Shown here: positions 10,638 to 21,169 of the stretch, one piece after another
Layout of the letters: every line of letters begins with the position of its first letter
Position numbering within the stretch: position 1 is the first letter of the stretch
Source of the DNA: Diploptera punctata
Lineage: Eukaryota; Arthropoda; Insecta; Blattodea; Blaberidae
Assembly (NCBI GenBank): GCA_030220185.1
Contig: JASPKZ010010272.1
Location: forward strand, 2,644,501-2,708,500
Reading direction: 5' to 3'
DNA length: 64,000 nucleotides
Program-made: the position numbers and the translations under genes
Notes under the pieces: generated by a model
Told to the model about the DNA's origin: nothing
Seen by the model: the letters and a program-made list of their open reading frames with translations, nothing else
Databases searched by the model: none

Positions 10638-12240
10638 CAGTATGTAACATTCTTATTTGTACAGTCGAAGTTTTTAAAAACATTAATTCATATTTCTTTG
10701 AATACAGATTATGAAGATGCCGATACCGTTAAATCTGATTTGTGATATTATCTAATAATAGAGAAATATATAGTATATTGGTGCAACACTATACTTCATA
10801 TTCTTATTAAATTGAAAACAATGTTTATATTACTGCAACAGTTTTATTTGTACACTACAGTAAACGTCCTTGATGAACACTGTACTTACGGTATTACTAG
10901 ACGTAAGAGATGGTTAAATCCATTCATTTGTCTACTGCTTTATTTAGTAGAGTTCAATATGAATAAAGGAAAGGAGCTAGAGAGCCAACTTAAAGAAACA
11001 ATAATTAATCATGCATGGAGGGGCAATTCATTAAGAAAAATAGAATCAATGGTTAATAAACCCCACTCTACTGTGAATTATATTGTTAACGAGTTCAGAA
11101 ACAATGGTTCAACTGCAAATATTTCAAGGAAGCCAGAGACAAAGTTGCTAAATCAGAGAGAAGAAAATGTTATTATCAGGCAAGTAAAAATTAACCCTAG
11201 AATAAGTGTACCTAGAATCAAGCAATTATTGGAACAAGTGTGACAAAAGAAAATATCCCATCAAACAGTCCGTCGAGTTTTGTAGCAGCATGGCTATCGA
11301 GGCAGAATCCCTAAGAAGAAGCCATACGTAAACAAGAGGAACCGTACAGCAAGACTGAAATTTGCCAAGGAGCATTTGGACAAGAGCCAAGACTTCTGGA
11401 ACAATATGATATGGTCAGACGAAACGAAAATAAAGATTTTTGGATCCGATGGGATAAACTGGGTATGGAGAATGAACAATTCTGCCTATGAAAATGAGAT
11501 ATACTGTTCCTACAGTTAAATACGGAGGAGGATCCATTCTTCTTTGGGGCAGTATGTCCTCAAAGGGAGTGGGTACTATGGACCAGTGGGTCTACAATGA
11601 CATTCTGAAAAAGAATGTGAAACAAAGTGCTCTAAAAATGGGTATGTCTGCGTCCTATGCGTTTCAGCAAGACAATGACCCGAAACATACAGCCGACATT
11701 AATAAACGATGGTTGATCTGGAATGTCCCCAAGCAGCTAAGAACGCCTGCACAATATTCAGACTTAAACCCCATTGAGCACTTGCGGGGAATTCTAAAAA
11801 GAAGGGTTCGTCAATGGAACGTTTCATTTAAAAATTATATGAAGACAGCTATTTTGGAAGAATGGGGAAAAATTACCACAGAAATGTGTTTCAAATTAGT
11901 ACAATCAATGGGAAAAAGATGTAAAGCTATTATAGGCCAAAGGGCATTCCACAAAGTATTAAGTATTACAGTTGTGTAAATAAGTTCATAATTTTTTGTT
12001 AATTTATTTCAAGTGTACAAATAAAAATGTTGCATAAAATAGTACAAATTTTGTTTTATAATTGATTAATTTTGTTGTTGTTTAAATATTTGTGATTTTA
12101 ACCTTTAGTTTATGTTTCTGTTACATTAATGAATACTTGCTAAGAAATAAAACCGAAAAAAAAAATATATATATATATAAGTGCAAACCTGATATATTTT
12201 ATTAAAAATCTAACTGTACAAATATAAATGTTACATATTG
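10638..12240 (+). mobile_element. Tc1-like element
   Basis: The left end CAGTATGTAACATTC and the inverted right end CAATATGTAACATTT share about 25 of the first 30 bases and are flanked by TA at 10636-10637 and 12241-12242. The transposase lies between them on the + strand. At about 1.6 kb it has the usual Tc1 size. Confidence 0.85.
10959..11979 (+). pseudogene. Tc1-type DD34E transposase, inactivated
   Basis: Starts at ATG 10959 (MNKGKELESQL). The N-terminal paired-like HTH region includes SLRKIESMVNKPHSTVNYIV. Stops occur at 11241 and near 11283, and a frameshift near 11490. The catalytic triad is still readable: MIWSDETKIKIFG, FQQDNDPKHTA and SDLNPIEH, with exactly 34 residues between the second Asp and the Glu, which defines DD34E Tc1. 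The protein would cut and paste the surrounding element. It is dead because of the two stops and the shift. Confidence 0.9.
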
Positions 12241-12249
12241 TATATGTTT

Positions 12250-13110
12250 ATTTTTTCCCTAAAAATGTGAAAAATGCCTTAAAATAAAGTGAACAGTTGA
12301 CTCAAAGTAACCCAAAATCAGCATATGTTCAATGTAAAATGTGCATTAGTCATTGTTCAGAAAATGTAGCCAACTTATCACAAAAGCCCACTAACAAACA
12401 AGTGAACACTATTAAGTTATGTAGATACACTAACTAATCTGATGTAATATTGTATATATGACTTAACTTGGCAAAGAGAGAGATAGAGATATAAGGGTAG
12501 ATCTTTGACCGCTCACAAAAGAAAGAACCCACCTTGTTGTCAGTTTTCGTCTTCCCCCTTCACCCTATTAACATCTGGTGAAGAAATTCCGACAACATTG
12601 TTGCGAGTGAGAGAGGTGAGCACAGCTGTCTCTTTCTACTAATTCCTTGCAAACTTAAGCCAGACGAACTATAACTCGCCCATTTTCTCACCCTAACTTA
12701 CCCAAACTAACACTAACGTGCACTTTTCTCAACCTAACTTGCCCACTTATGTAGCTGGACTCTTGGAATAGAATCCCCTTATATGTGATCAAATATGATA
12801 GCACTTGACCCTAGCGGGAACATACGTTATCACATTGTCCAACACGACACTAAAAGAATTGTTCTCCGATAGAATAATCACTAGTGAGATGGTCCCATAG
12901 AATAGACTAAATTTAGCATTAAGGGTTCTCCTGGTGCTTCGTTATTATGCATCACCCATTAATCAGAGTAACTAACTCCGCCTTCCAGGTGCTCCGACCT
13001 CAGAAATTTGTAAGATTTCCGCGAATCCCAGGAGGGAATGCAAGAAGTTTCATAGGACAACCTGGTCGCACTGGAGAGAAAAAAAATATATCGCAAACAT
13101 TCAGTCTGAA
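12250..13110. other. Unassigned stretch
   Basis: No open frame of note. The block 12530-12780 is richer in C and contains repeated CTAACTT and CCTAACTTGCCCA motifs. I could not assign a gene, RNA or element. Confidence 0.4.
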
Positions 13111-13859
13111 TTAATTTATATTGAGGGGATCCCGGCAAGAAAGCGTCAAGTCACATTTTCCTAATTCTGAGATAAAGCAATTTGAATATTTGTTTAAATC
13201 CTCAAATGAGAGACCTCAAATAAGAGACAGTATTAAATTTTGATTATAGAGATGAAATGTGTTTTTCTAATATGTTCTTAATCAAATAGTGACATATATT
13301 ATAAATATTTTAGCTTTTTATATTCAAATAGTTATATTTAAAAATGTGTTGTGTTGCTTGACACTAAATTGACCAAAAATTTCATTAAATGAGTGGAAGA
13401 AATATTTTTCAACATAATAAATATTTACAATTAATTATATTTGCCCTATTTAATAAAATAGAGTAATATATGTTCTATGAAATATAAACAATGCCGTAAA
13501 AATCCTTCATCATAAAATCCATCATTTAAAAAAAAGTTGAATAAATAGTTAATAATATAATATTATTATTTGTCCTATTTAATCAAATCAAGTAACATAT
13601 GTTTCACAACAATTATTAAACAATGCTCTATAATAAGTCTTCCACATCATTTGCCCCATCATTATCAACATCACTGGTATCAAGTTCAGGTAAAAGCCAT
13701 GATAGATTGGGGGGACGTACTCCATCACATCTGTAAGTTTGCTTATTTGTATCATAAGTGGTCTTATATTTTCTGCTTTAGAGTCAATGTACTTGGGTTT
13801 CCTTTATTTCTTGTAGAAACCTCTTCAAACTCCATGTTCGTCCTTTTTCTGTATTCATT

Positions 13860-14350
13860 GACCCTTTGTTTATTTTAAAATCCTAAGTATATAGGTTCTG
13901 ACAATCTGAGCTCCACACCACTAATACACACTTTCTTATTAGTATTAATTAGCTCACTTTTTAAAGCTGTTGTATCGAGAAAAAAACGTGTGTTCCATTT
14001 CGACTACATAAAATGTGTGCTTACGACTATTATTTCTCTCCAATTGGATGGAGAGCATATATTGGGTTGTCCCTCTGATATTTTTCAATTCTAGCAAAAT
14101 CTCTTATCAGAGGATAAGTAAGGAATCCAGAAATTAGAAAATAATGTTCAAATTCTTCAAACTGCTTTGTGTTGATGCGTAATTGCAAAATGCCATAATA
14201 TTCCAATTCTTATTCTGATCCCCACATTTGTCAGTAAATACGTATAACCAGTTTCTTTGAACAGATGCATATAGTTTCTACGTATTTCAGGATGCAGCTT
14301 CGAATGTCCCGCAATACTCTCATCCCATACAAGCATATACCCGTATACAG
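13860..14350 (-). pseudogene. Decayed transposase remnant
   Basis: The reverse strand, over several frames, reads MLVWDESIAGHSKLHPEI, then TDKCGDQN, then FEEFEHYFLISGFLTYPL followed by RDFARIEKYQR, then FFLDTTALKSELINTNKK. A WDE motif, an (S/T)D-x-C-G-x-Q-N motif and an H/RDFAxIEK motif in that order are typical of a DDE-type transposase family common in insects and other invertebrates. There are at least three stops and two frameshifts. It lies just inside the left inverted-repeat end of the 13.1-17.9 kb element. Confidence 0.6.
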
Positions 14351-14689
14351 GCTGTAAATGAATTTACCGCACAAATTTAAATGTGTATGGGGGGGGGGGA
14401 ATTATATAAGCAATTTGAGATAATGAACAAATGGTCTACGAATAAAATGACCAGATTCAACTTGTAAAATGGTTGCCACGCCAGTGAATATTTCAAATTA
14501 AAATGGAAATAATATTACATAGAGATTGTAACTGGCAACATGTTTGCGCCTTCAGCTCAGTGGTTAATAGCAGTCTTACTATCTACGCAAATGTAAGATT
14601 GATGCATCATGTTGGAAACTACCTTCAGTATGTACACATTTTTCCCCCTTCCTTTATTATGTCGGTCCAATCGTTTCAGGCCGGTTCTG

Positions 14690-15610
14690 TCGGTAAAGAT
14701 GGATGTTGGAGGCCACTTTTGGTCAAGTTAGGCCCTCCGGGCCACTTTGGGTCAGGTTAGGCCCTCAGGGGCCACTTGGGTTTGTGTTAGGCTCTCGGGG
14801 GCCACTTGGGGTTGGGTTAGGCCCTCGGCTGCCACTTTGTGTTAGGATAGACCATCAAAGGCCACTTTGGGTTATGTTAGGCCTTCGGGGCCATGGGGTT
14901 GGTTAAGCTCTCGGAGGGGACTTTGGGTTGGATTATGCCCTCGAGGGCCACTTTGGGTTATTTTAGACCCTTGAGGACACTTGGGGTTGGTTATGCCCTC
15001 GGGGCGACTTTGGGTTGAGTTAGGCCCTCGAGCCACTTTGGTTTAGTTTAGGCCATCGGGGACCTCTTTGGTTTATGTTAGGCCCTCGGCGGTCACTTTG
15101 GTTTAGGTTTGGCCCTCGGGGCCACTTTGGTTTAGGTTAGGTCCTCGAAGACCACTTTGGTTTAGGTTAGGTCCTCAGAGACCACTTTGGTTTAGGTTAG
15201 GCCCTCGGAGCCACTTGGGGTTATATTAGGCCCAGGGGGGTCACTTGGTGTTAGGTTAGGCCCACGGGAGCCACTGGTTTAGGTTAAGCCCTCGGGGGCC
15301 ACTTTTGTTTAGGTTAGGTCCTTGGGGGCTATTTTGGTATAGGTTAGGCCCTCGGGGGCCACTTTGGTTTAGGTTAGGCCTTCGGGCACTTTGGGTTAAA
15401 TTAGGCCCTCGTGGTCATTTGGATTAGGTTAGACCCTCGGGGCCACTTGGGGTTATATTAGGCCCACGGGGTCCACTTGGTGTTATATTAGGCCCATAGG
15501 GTCCACTTGGTGTTAGGTTAGGCCTTCGGGGCCACTTTGGGTTATGTAACGTCCTCGGGGGCCACTTGGGATTAGGTTAGGCTTTCGGAGGCTACTTGGG
15601 ATTTGGTTTG
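14690..15610. repeat. Minisatellite with about 30-bp units
   Basis: About thirty diverged units of the form GGCCACTTTGGTTTAGGTTA plus GGCCCTCGG. The best-conserved run is at 15120-15210, where three consecutive units are nearly identical. Every unit carries GGTTAGG. Reading frames across it, such as 14703-14906, are translations of the repeat. Confidence 0.93.
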
Positions 15611-15740
15611 GATAGATGAGGTGAGGTGAGGCGATGTTAGGTTACGTTTGGCTTGGCTTGGTTAGGTTAGGTTAGGTTAGGTTTGGTTCGGTTCGGTTGG
15701 ATTAGTATAGGTTAGGTTCGCTTCGCTTCGGGTTGGTTCG
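15611..15740. repeat. Telomere-like GGTTA repeats
   Basis: A patch of degenerate five- to six-base units contains four perfect TTAGG copies in a row at about 15658-15682, followed by TTCGG and GCTTC variants. TTAGG is the ancestral insect telomere repeat, so this is an interstitial telomere-like tract. Confidence 0.75.
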
Positions 15741-15755
15741 GTTACGTTACGATGG

Positions 15756-15849
15756 AAAGTGTCCTGTCTGTGTGTCTGCGCGTGCGCGCGCGCGTGTGTG
15801 TGTGTGTCCGCGTACGTGCGCGCGCGCGCCTGAGCTCGCGTGTGTTCAC

Positions 15850-15908
<59 letters not shown>

Positions 15909-15990
15909 CCTGAGCTCGCGTGTGTGTTAATGTTTGCATATGCATGCGTATGTGTGTGTGTTTGCGCGCGCGTGCGTGCGTGCGTTGTTG
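15756..15990. repeat. GT/GC alternating purine-pyrimidine tract
   Basis: About 230 bp of GT, GC and CA dinucleotides with only short interruptions. The block GCGCGCGCCTGAGCTCGCGT occurs twice (about 15821 and 15903), flanking a pure GT run. Long alternating tracts of this kind can adopt Z-DNA. Confidence 0.9.
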
Positions 15991-16155
15991 AGAGAAAAAA
16001 AAAGGAGCATACGTCTTGCACTGGCGTCTACTCTGTTTACCTTCAACATCCAATGCTCCCACAAACGCCTATCACAAACGCCGGACATTGGCATCTTTTA
16101 AAAGAAATCTAAATTTATATTTGCTCTAAACTCGACTTCATTATTATCCAGTGTA

Positions 16156-16156
<1 letters not shown>

Positions 16157-16195
<39 letters not shown>
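16157..16195. repeat. (TA)n microsatellite
   Basis: TA run of about 38 bp just before a LINE 3' untranslated region. Confidence 0.95.
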
Positions 16196-16199
<4 letters not shown>

Positions 16200-16428
16200 T
16201 GGTGTTTCCCGTATAATGTATCATATTTATATTATTATTATCGTATCATTATTGTTATTACCCTATAAAATGTTGTTTGTACATGACATTTACATTGCTA
16301 CATTTATTGTATCTTTAACTGTTTATAATTAGTATAGTGTATATCTATATTTGTCGAATATTTATTTGTATTTGTGCTGGTTGAGTGGAAGAGAGGGCCT
16401 TATGGCCTTAACTCTGCCAGAATAAATA

Positions 16429-16485
<57 letters not shown>
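16196..16485 (+). mobile_element. LINE 3' untranslated end with (ATT)n tail
   Basis: The text GTGGAAGAGAGGGCCTTATG, then GCCTTAACTCTGCCAGAATA, then AATAAA and (TTA)n is the 3' end of a non-LTR retrotransposon common in insect genomes, with a microsatellite tail. Only the 3' untranslated part is present. Confidence 0.65.
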
Positions 16486-16771
16486 CAACAGACTCGAAGG
16501 TTGTTCGTTGAGGATGGCATCTATTCTGATACTACACGACATCAGCTCTTGTGCTGCACTATAAATCAGTTGCATATTGGTAAGTTCAGTATAAGTGTAA
16601 AGATGTTCCATGATGTTTTCATATAATGCGCTGATACTGAAATAACTTCTAATCAGATTTTAGTGTAATCACCAATACAGGATTAGGTATTTTGAGCATG
16701 CCCATACAGACTAAATCTCAGTGTCAACATATCACTGTACAGATGTAAAAAATAAATGAATAAAAAGGAAA

Positions 16772-16850
16772 GATGGTCTGCCGTGATTTGAACCTCAGTG
16801 TTCAAATCTCAAATTCATCGCTTTAACCATTAAGCTACACGTTAACTGCA
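16772..16850 (-). repeat. tRNA-like repeat
   Basis: The reverse strand reads GTAGCTTAATGGTTAAAGCG (A-box-like) and GGTTCAAATCACGGC (B-box-like) at the usual distance. It has no perfect acceptor stem. Either the head of a SINE or a decayed tRNA gene. Confidence 0.45.
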
Positions 16851-17219
16851 TACAGTCTGCGTGTTTTACTCTGAGCTAAGTGTCTCATTGCGTATCGATT
16901 CTTCTGTAAATAGTACAGTGGCGTGCAATCGTCTGCTAAGTTCGACATTTTAAGGAATTTGATAACCCAATATTTCATAAACGTTGTTGATGTATCTCGG
17001 AATTAATACTAAGATCTGAAATTATTCTAGTATAATTTTCTCTTCTACTTTGCTCTCATGTTGATTTATATCTATATCAAATACTGATAACTTTGATTCC
17101 CTATAACTTGTCCATTTTCCTTCGTAAACCATTGGTTCCCTATCTCAAATTACTTGTATAATACCCCTCTGTAAGCAGTTAAATTTGTGCGGTATAATTC
17201 ATTTACACCCCTGTATATA

Positions 17220-17860
17220 TTATTGATATAGGCCTATTATATTTTTATAACCTGAAAAAAAGCTTTTAATTCCAGTAATATCATATTATAGCAGTTAATT
17301 ATGTTTATACTACTCGTATCAGAAAGTTAATTATTAATGGTAATTTTGATTATCTGCTAATATACGCATATGCATATTGAATTCTTAGGGAAATAGAATG
17401 CCAAGTAACAGTTATTAATTAAGTAAGAATTTAGATTACATAAGAAAATAAAATAAACATTACTTTAGACATTAAAGGTTAGCATCATGGCTTTATAATA
17501 GAAAATTAAAATGTGACCAGAAAAATGTTTTAAAAATAAATTCATAATTTCTCTAACCAACAAATCTACTTAACATCTAAGGGGGCAATATAATGTCAAG
17601 CAACACTTGCTTGTATTTCAGATTCTGGAGTTAATTCTTCTTTCAGAGCATAGTAAATACTCAGAATCAGAGCTATTATCACTATCCTCATCATTTAATA
17701 CACTAGCAAACTACAATTTATTTCTGCAAGCTATTTTCTTAGGGCAAGAAAAAAACTTAATACAATACAATATGTTGAGTTTACTGCAGAAACACATGAC
17801 ACTAGACCATTCAAAATAATATTACCTACAATATGGCATGACTAGTTAAAATTTGCCAAA
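17220..17860. other. AT-rich stretch, right part of the outer element
   Basis: No gene on the + strand. The reverse strand near 17600-17730 encodes the acidic LNDEDSDNSSDSEYL segment discussed for the outer element. Confidence 0.4.
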
Positions 17861-18168
17861 AATTGGCTTGGTACTTTCTTGCCGGGACCCCCCATATAAT
17901 TTCCGAAAAAAAAAATACTATTGATACAGTTTTCTCAAAAATTACTAGAGATACGGCTACAAACTTTTCGGGACACTTTTCTGACTATATGCTCAAGTTC
18001 CAGTAGAAGATTCAATGATATACTCTATCAAAAAAATATTTTTTCATCAGTAATTTATAAGAAAAAATAATCAAAGTAAAAATTCAATCATATACTGCAT
18101 TCAAAATATTATGGTAAAACAATAAAACTGCTAGGACAGAATTATATATATATATATATATATAATGA

Positions 18169-18870
18169 CTAGCGCTGTTACGCCTAAATAAATGAAAATT
18201 AATGTGTAGATATGTAAAAGGTTGTAAGCAGTCTTTGTTCTCCTATTAGAATGACTCATGACTTGTTTGGATTTAGATTTATACCGAAACTTGAAGACCA
18301 GTTATATTGTAATTACTTTTAGATACCCCGTGCTGATTACCCGGTGTTGCCCGGGAATCTACTTATCCCGATCATCTTGGCATAAATGAGCTGAAAGACG
18401 AAGTTTAATGTGGTTTTTTGTGTTTAGTTGAATAGGCTAAGTAAAAGGACAATTTTACATCGTTGGCCCCCTAATTATTTTTAAATACCCTGTGCTGATT
18501 ACTCTACTTATCCCGATTTTCTTGGCATAAATGAGCTGAAACACAAAATTCGTTAGTATTGTGAGTTATCCGTAAAACAATACCCGCCGTGCGCTACTAC
18601 GCTTGCCCGGGAATCTACTTACCCGAACTTCTTGGTATAAATGAAAGACAAAAATGACTATTGTGAGTTATCCGTAAAAGATAAACATATGTTGTCACAG
18701 AGTTTTTTTGTATAGTTTCTTGGGATATTCAATTCTGTGTACCTTCATTAGGCAGCATAAGCGTCCAAACAGTTACTTTCTTTTCGCGTTTTTCACTAAA
18801 AGGGTCGTTTTAAGGGCGAAAGGGTTGAGTATTAGAACTCTCTTATAGCAACCCATATCATAATATGATT
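18169..18870 (-). mobile_element. Helitron, reverse orientation, 5' end unclear
   Basis: On the reverse strand the element ends GGCGTAACAGCGCTAG followed by T, as the 1.4-2.4 kb Helitron does. Inside are the same CCCGGGAATCTACTTA blocks, here in three partial copies, and the TTAAGGGCGAAAGGG and TATAGCAACCCAT region. The 5' TC end could not be fixed, so 18870 is approximate. Confidence 0.65.
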
Positions 18871-19384
18871 TCATAAAGTTCCCAATAATTTCCCTATAGT
18901 TATAGATTTTCATATTCCTAAAAAAAAAAGTATACGTGTCTGAAATACAACCAAGCATCTGTCTTATTTTCTGTTACCAGGTCAAAAAAAAAAGACAAAG
19001 TCTTAATGCATGATCTCACAAATATGAGGGCTGATGGGACCCAAATATGTCCTCTTTTAAATTGCCATCACCAAGTTTATGACATTTTGTTCTCAATTAT
19101 CCAAAATCATAAGTTTATCCATAGTTTTTGACAATTGTTACATCAGTCTCTACTGGATATGTAGGCCCTACCAGTGGCTAGAGAATTTTGTGTTTCTGTA
19201 CAATGGTGGTTCTTGACGTTTTTCTCCCCAAGAACGAAGTTTTGTCTCATTGGTCAGTTCACGATATTATAATGTTTGTCTTTGTTCGAATTTCCCACAA
19301 GCGATGATAGAGTTGTTATTCAACCAGTTCAAATCAGTTCTTATTTATGAACAAATATATTTACAAATAAGATAGCATATTAAA
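18871..19384. other. Unassigned stretch
   Basis: No coding region, terminal repeat or RNA gene recognised. Confidence 0.4.
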
Positions 19385-19442
19385 AAATGAGTTGGAGAAA
19401 ATGTTTTAACATCTCACCTCACAAAGTTGCGTGTCTTCACAA

Positions 19443-19480
19443 TACCGGTTTCAAAAGTATAGTATTACTTCCATCTTCAG
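19443..19480 (-). ncRNA. Hammerhead-ribozyme-like core (candidate)
   Basis: The reverse strand reads CTGAAGA, T, a stem GGAAGTA/TACTTTT closed by ATACTA, then GAAACCGGTA. CUGANGA and GAAA are the conserved hammerhead strands, and AC-CG-GT would be a minimal stem III. One base more than the textbook core separates A9 from stem II, and stem I is weak. The mirror copy in the other arm has CTGA changed to TTGA, which would kill it. Confidence 0.35.
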
Positions 19481-19546
19481 TCAAATTCCAACTGTTGAAT
19501 TTCGTCGTTAATATCATCTTCTGAACTGCCATCTGGTGTAGATTTT

Positions 19547-19840
19547 ATGAACTTGGAGATTAAATTATTAGAAATTCGTACAAAAGAACACCTTAGAAAT
19601 ATTAAAAATGGTGAAATTGAAAAATCGGCAATTGCAGCTCATAGTTTGCTAGAAAATAACAAAATCGGAAAAGACACTAAACTTTCGAAACATTTGGAGA
19701 AACCTTTAGAATTAACAATTTGGGAAAAGATGTACATTCAGAAGAATAAATATAAAGCAATGAATTTCGATATCCCCGACGAGAATAATTTTAATCTCCA
19801 AGTTCATAAAATCTACACCAGATGGCAGTTCAGAAGATGA
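19547..19840 (+). pseudogene. GIY-YIG endonuclease C-terminal fragment
   Basis: The translation includes RTKEHLRNIKNGEIEKSAIA, then AHSLLENNKI and LTIWEKMYIQKNKYKAMN. R-x-KEH, A-x-HSLxxxH/N and a late IWEKxYIxK segment match the endonuclease that follows reverse transcriptase in Penelope-like elements. The GIY and YIG motifs and the reverse transcriptase are missing, so this is a 5'-truncated remnant. The frame starts inside the left inverted arm and ends in the right arm, where the natural 3' end of the ORF should be. Confidence 0.6.
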
Positions 19841-20000
19841 TGTTAATGACGAAATTTCAACAGTTGGAATTTGATTGAAGATGGAAGTAATACTATACTT
19901 TTGAAACCGGTATCGCGAAGACACGCAACTTTGTGAGGTGAGATGTTAAAACATTTTCTCCAACTCATTTATTAATATAAATACCTCATAGTGTTTCCTA

Positions 20001-20400
20001 CCACTGTAAATTTAATTAAGAACTCATATATTGAGTATTGCCTACTTTTGCTTACATTCTGTATAGTTATTGTCAACGAAATACGCAAATCATTTTGTAC
20101 ATAGAAGAATGTCCCTCGATGGACAGGTGATGAGGTTGAAGTCCAGCAGAACATTAATGAGGAAGCTGTTAATCATCAACATGCCTCCCCAACCCTTTAA
20201 TTTGGGATGAGTTTGCAGAATCAAGTCTAAAGTTCACAGTCATGGTTTCAACTTACACCAGTTTGTGCAAGAATCTCGTCGTATTCCATCGGATCCTCAA
20301 TTCTGTGAGTGTAACATTTTACGATACAAATGTCTAATACTTTAAATATGTTCGTAAAATATTAGGTCTCATCTTCCATTTGTTTTATTCTTCTGCACTT
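20001..20400. other. Unassigned stretch
   Basis: No gene, RNA or repeat family recognised. Confidence 0.4.
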
Positions 20401-21165
20401 ACTTACTTACTCACTCACTGGCATTATCGAACACATATGTTCACGGCCGCGCGGACATAAGCTCTCCATACATCTCTATCCTGAGCTAATGCTTTCCAAT
20501 CATTCCCTGTATAATCTACTTCCCTCAAATCATAGTTAATGTTATTCTCCCACCTCATTCTTGGTCTACCAACTGGGAATTTTCCCTCTGGCTTTCCTAC
20601 AAGAAGCTTCCATGCAAGTCTTTCATTCCCCATATGTGCAACATGTCCTGCCCATCGCAGTCTACGAGACTTAACTGCTCTTATTATATCTGGATTTCTA
20701 TAAAGACCATGAAGTTCATTGTTATGTAGTCTTCTCCATTCACCTGTCTGTTCATCTCTCTTTGGTCCAAAAATTTTCCTAAGTTCTTTATTTTCAAATA
20801 CTTATAATCTCCTTTCCTCCCTTAAAATAAGAGTCCATGTTTCGCATCCATATAATATAACTGGTAGAATAATAGTTTTATATATTTTTAGTTTAACGTT
20901 TTTTGAAAGGAGTTGGGACATCAAGAGTCTCTGTAATGCATAATAGCACGCATTTCCAGAATTGAGCCTATGTTTAATTTCTTTGAGCATCTCATTCCTA
21001 TTTGTGATTATTGTTCCTAGGTATTTGAATTCAGCCACTTCCTCAAAATTTCCCTCATTTGCCATTAGCTGTCCATTTCTATTATATAATGAATTTCTAC
21101 GTGTGACCACATATTTAGTTTTATTGTTATTCTGCACTATTTTATTTAACTTATTTGAGGCTAAG
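20401..21165 (-). mobile_element. LINE 3' half, (GTTA/GTGA)-tail family
   Basis: The reverse strand encodes, with a frameshift near 20800, NNKTKYVVTRRNS, then FKYLGTIITNRNEM, LPVILYGCETWTL, RRLRVFENKVLRKIFGPKRD, LRWAGHVAHMGNERLAWKLL, PVGRPRMRWENNI and DREVWRAYVRAA-like residues. These cover the thumb region after reverse transcriptase and the C-terminal GRPRxRW motif of a non-LTR retrotransposon. It ends with the stop, GTTCGATAATGCCAGTGAGTG and a GTAA-type tail. The family has ten copies in the window. Confidence 0.88.
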
Positions 21166-21169
21166 TGGC

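Larger units (their letters stand above)
14348..17213. mobile_element. Inner inverted-repeat element carrying a minisatellite
   Basis: About 120 bp at the left end (CAGGCTGTAAATGAATTTA, then ACCGCACAAATTTAA, then AATTTGAGATAATGAAC) matches the inverted right end 17090-17213. TA flanks both ends (14346-14347, 17214-17215), as for Tc1/mariner-type insertions. The interior contains no transposase. It contains the minisatellite, telomere-like repeats, a GT/GC tract, a LINE tail and a tRNA-like repeat. Confidence 0.65.
13118..17892. mobile_element. Candidate outer DNA transposon with decayed transposase
   Basis: The sequence CCCGGCAAGAAAG at 13130-13145 recurs inverted at 17872-17885, within a roughly 40-bp imperfect inverted match. 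A second inverted pair, GTGTTGCTTGAC, lies inside each end (13351 and 17594). A reverse-strand transposase remnant lies at 13.85-14.35 kb. Near the right end the reverse strand encodes LNDEDSDNSSDSEYL, an acidic segment like the N-terminus of some transposases. Together these suggest one decayed element of about 4.8 kb that later received other insertions. No clear target duplication was found. Confidence 0.45.
19385..20000 (+). mobile_element. Penelope-like retroelement insertion with inverted ends
   Basis: Arms 19385-19564 and 19790-19970 are near-perfect inverted repeats of about 180 bp. The loop between them encodes a GIY-YIG endonuclease fragment on the + strand. A tail of 30 bp ends CCTCATAGTGTTTCCTA, the terminus shared with insertions at 47.4, 50.0, 56.9 and 62.1 kb. 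Penelope-like elements are known to insert with partial inverted copies of their ends, which fits. Each arm contains CTGCCATCTGGTGTA and a hammerhead-like core. Confidence 0.7.

Noticed and set aside
15677..16112. Open frames of 65-114 codons rich in Thr/His or Val/Cys on both strands
   Set aside because: They are translations of the GT/GC microsatellite and have no start context or non-repeat domain.
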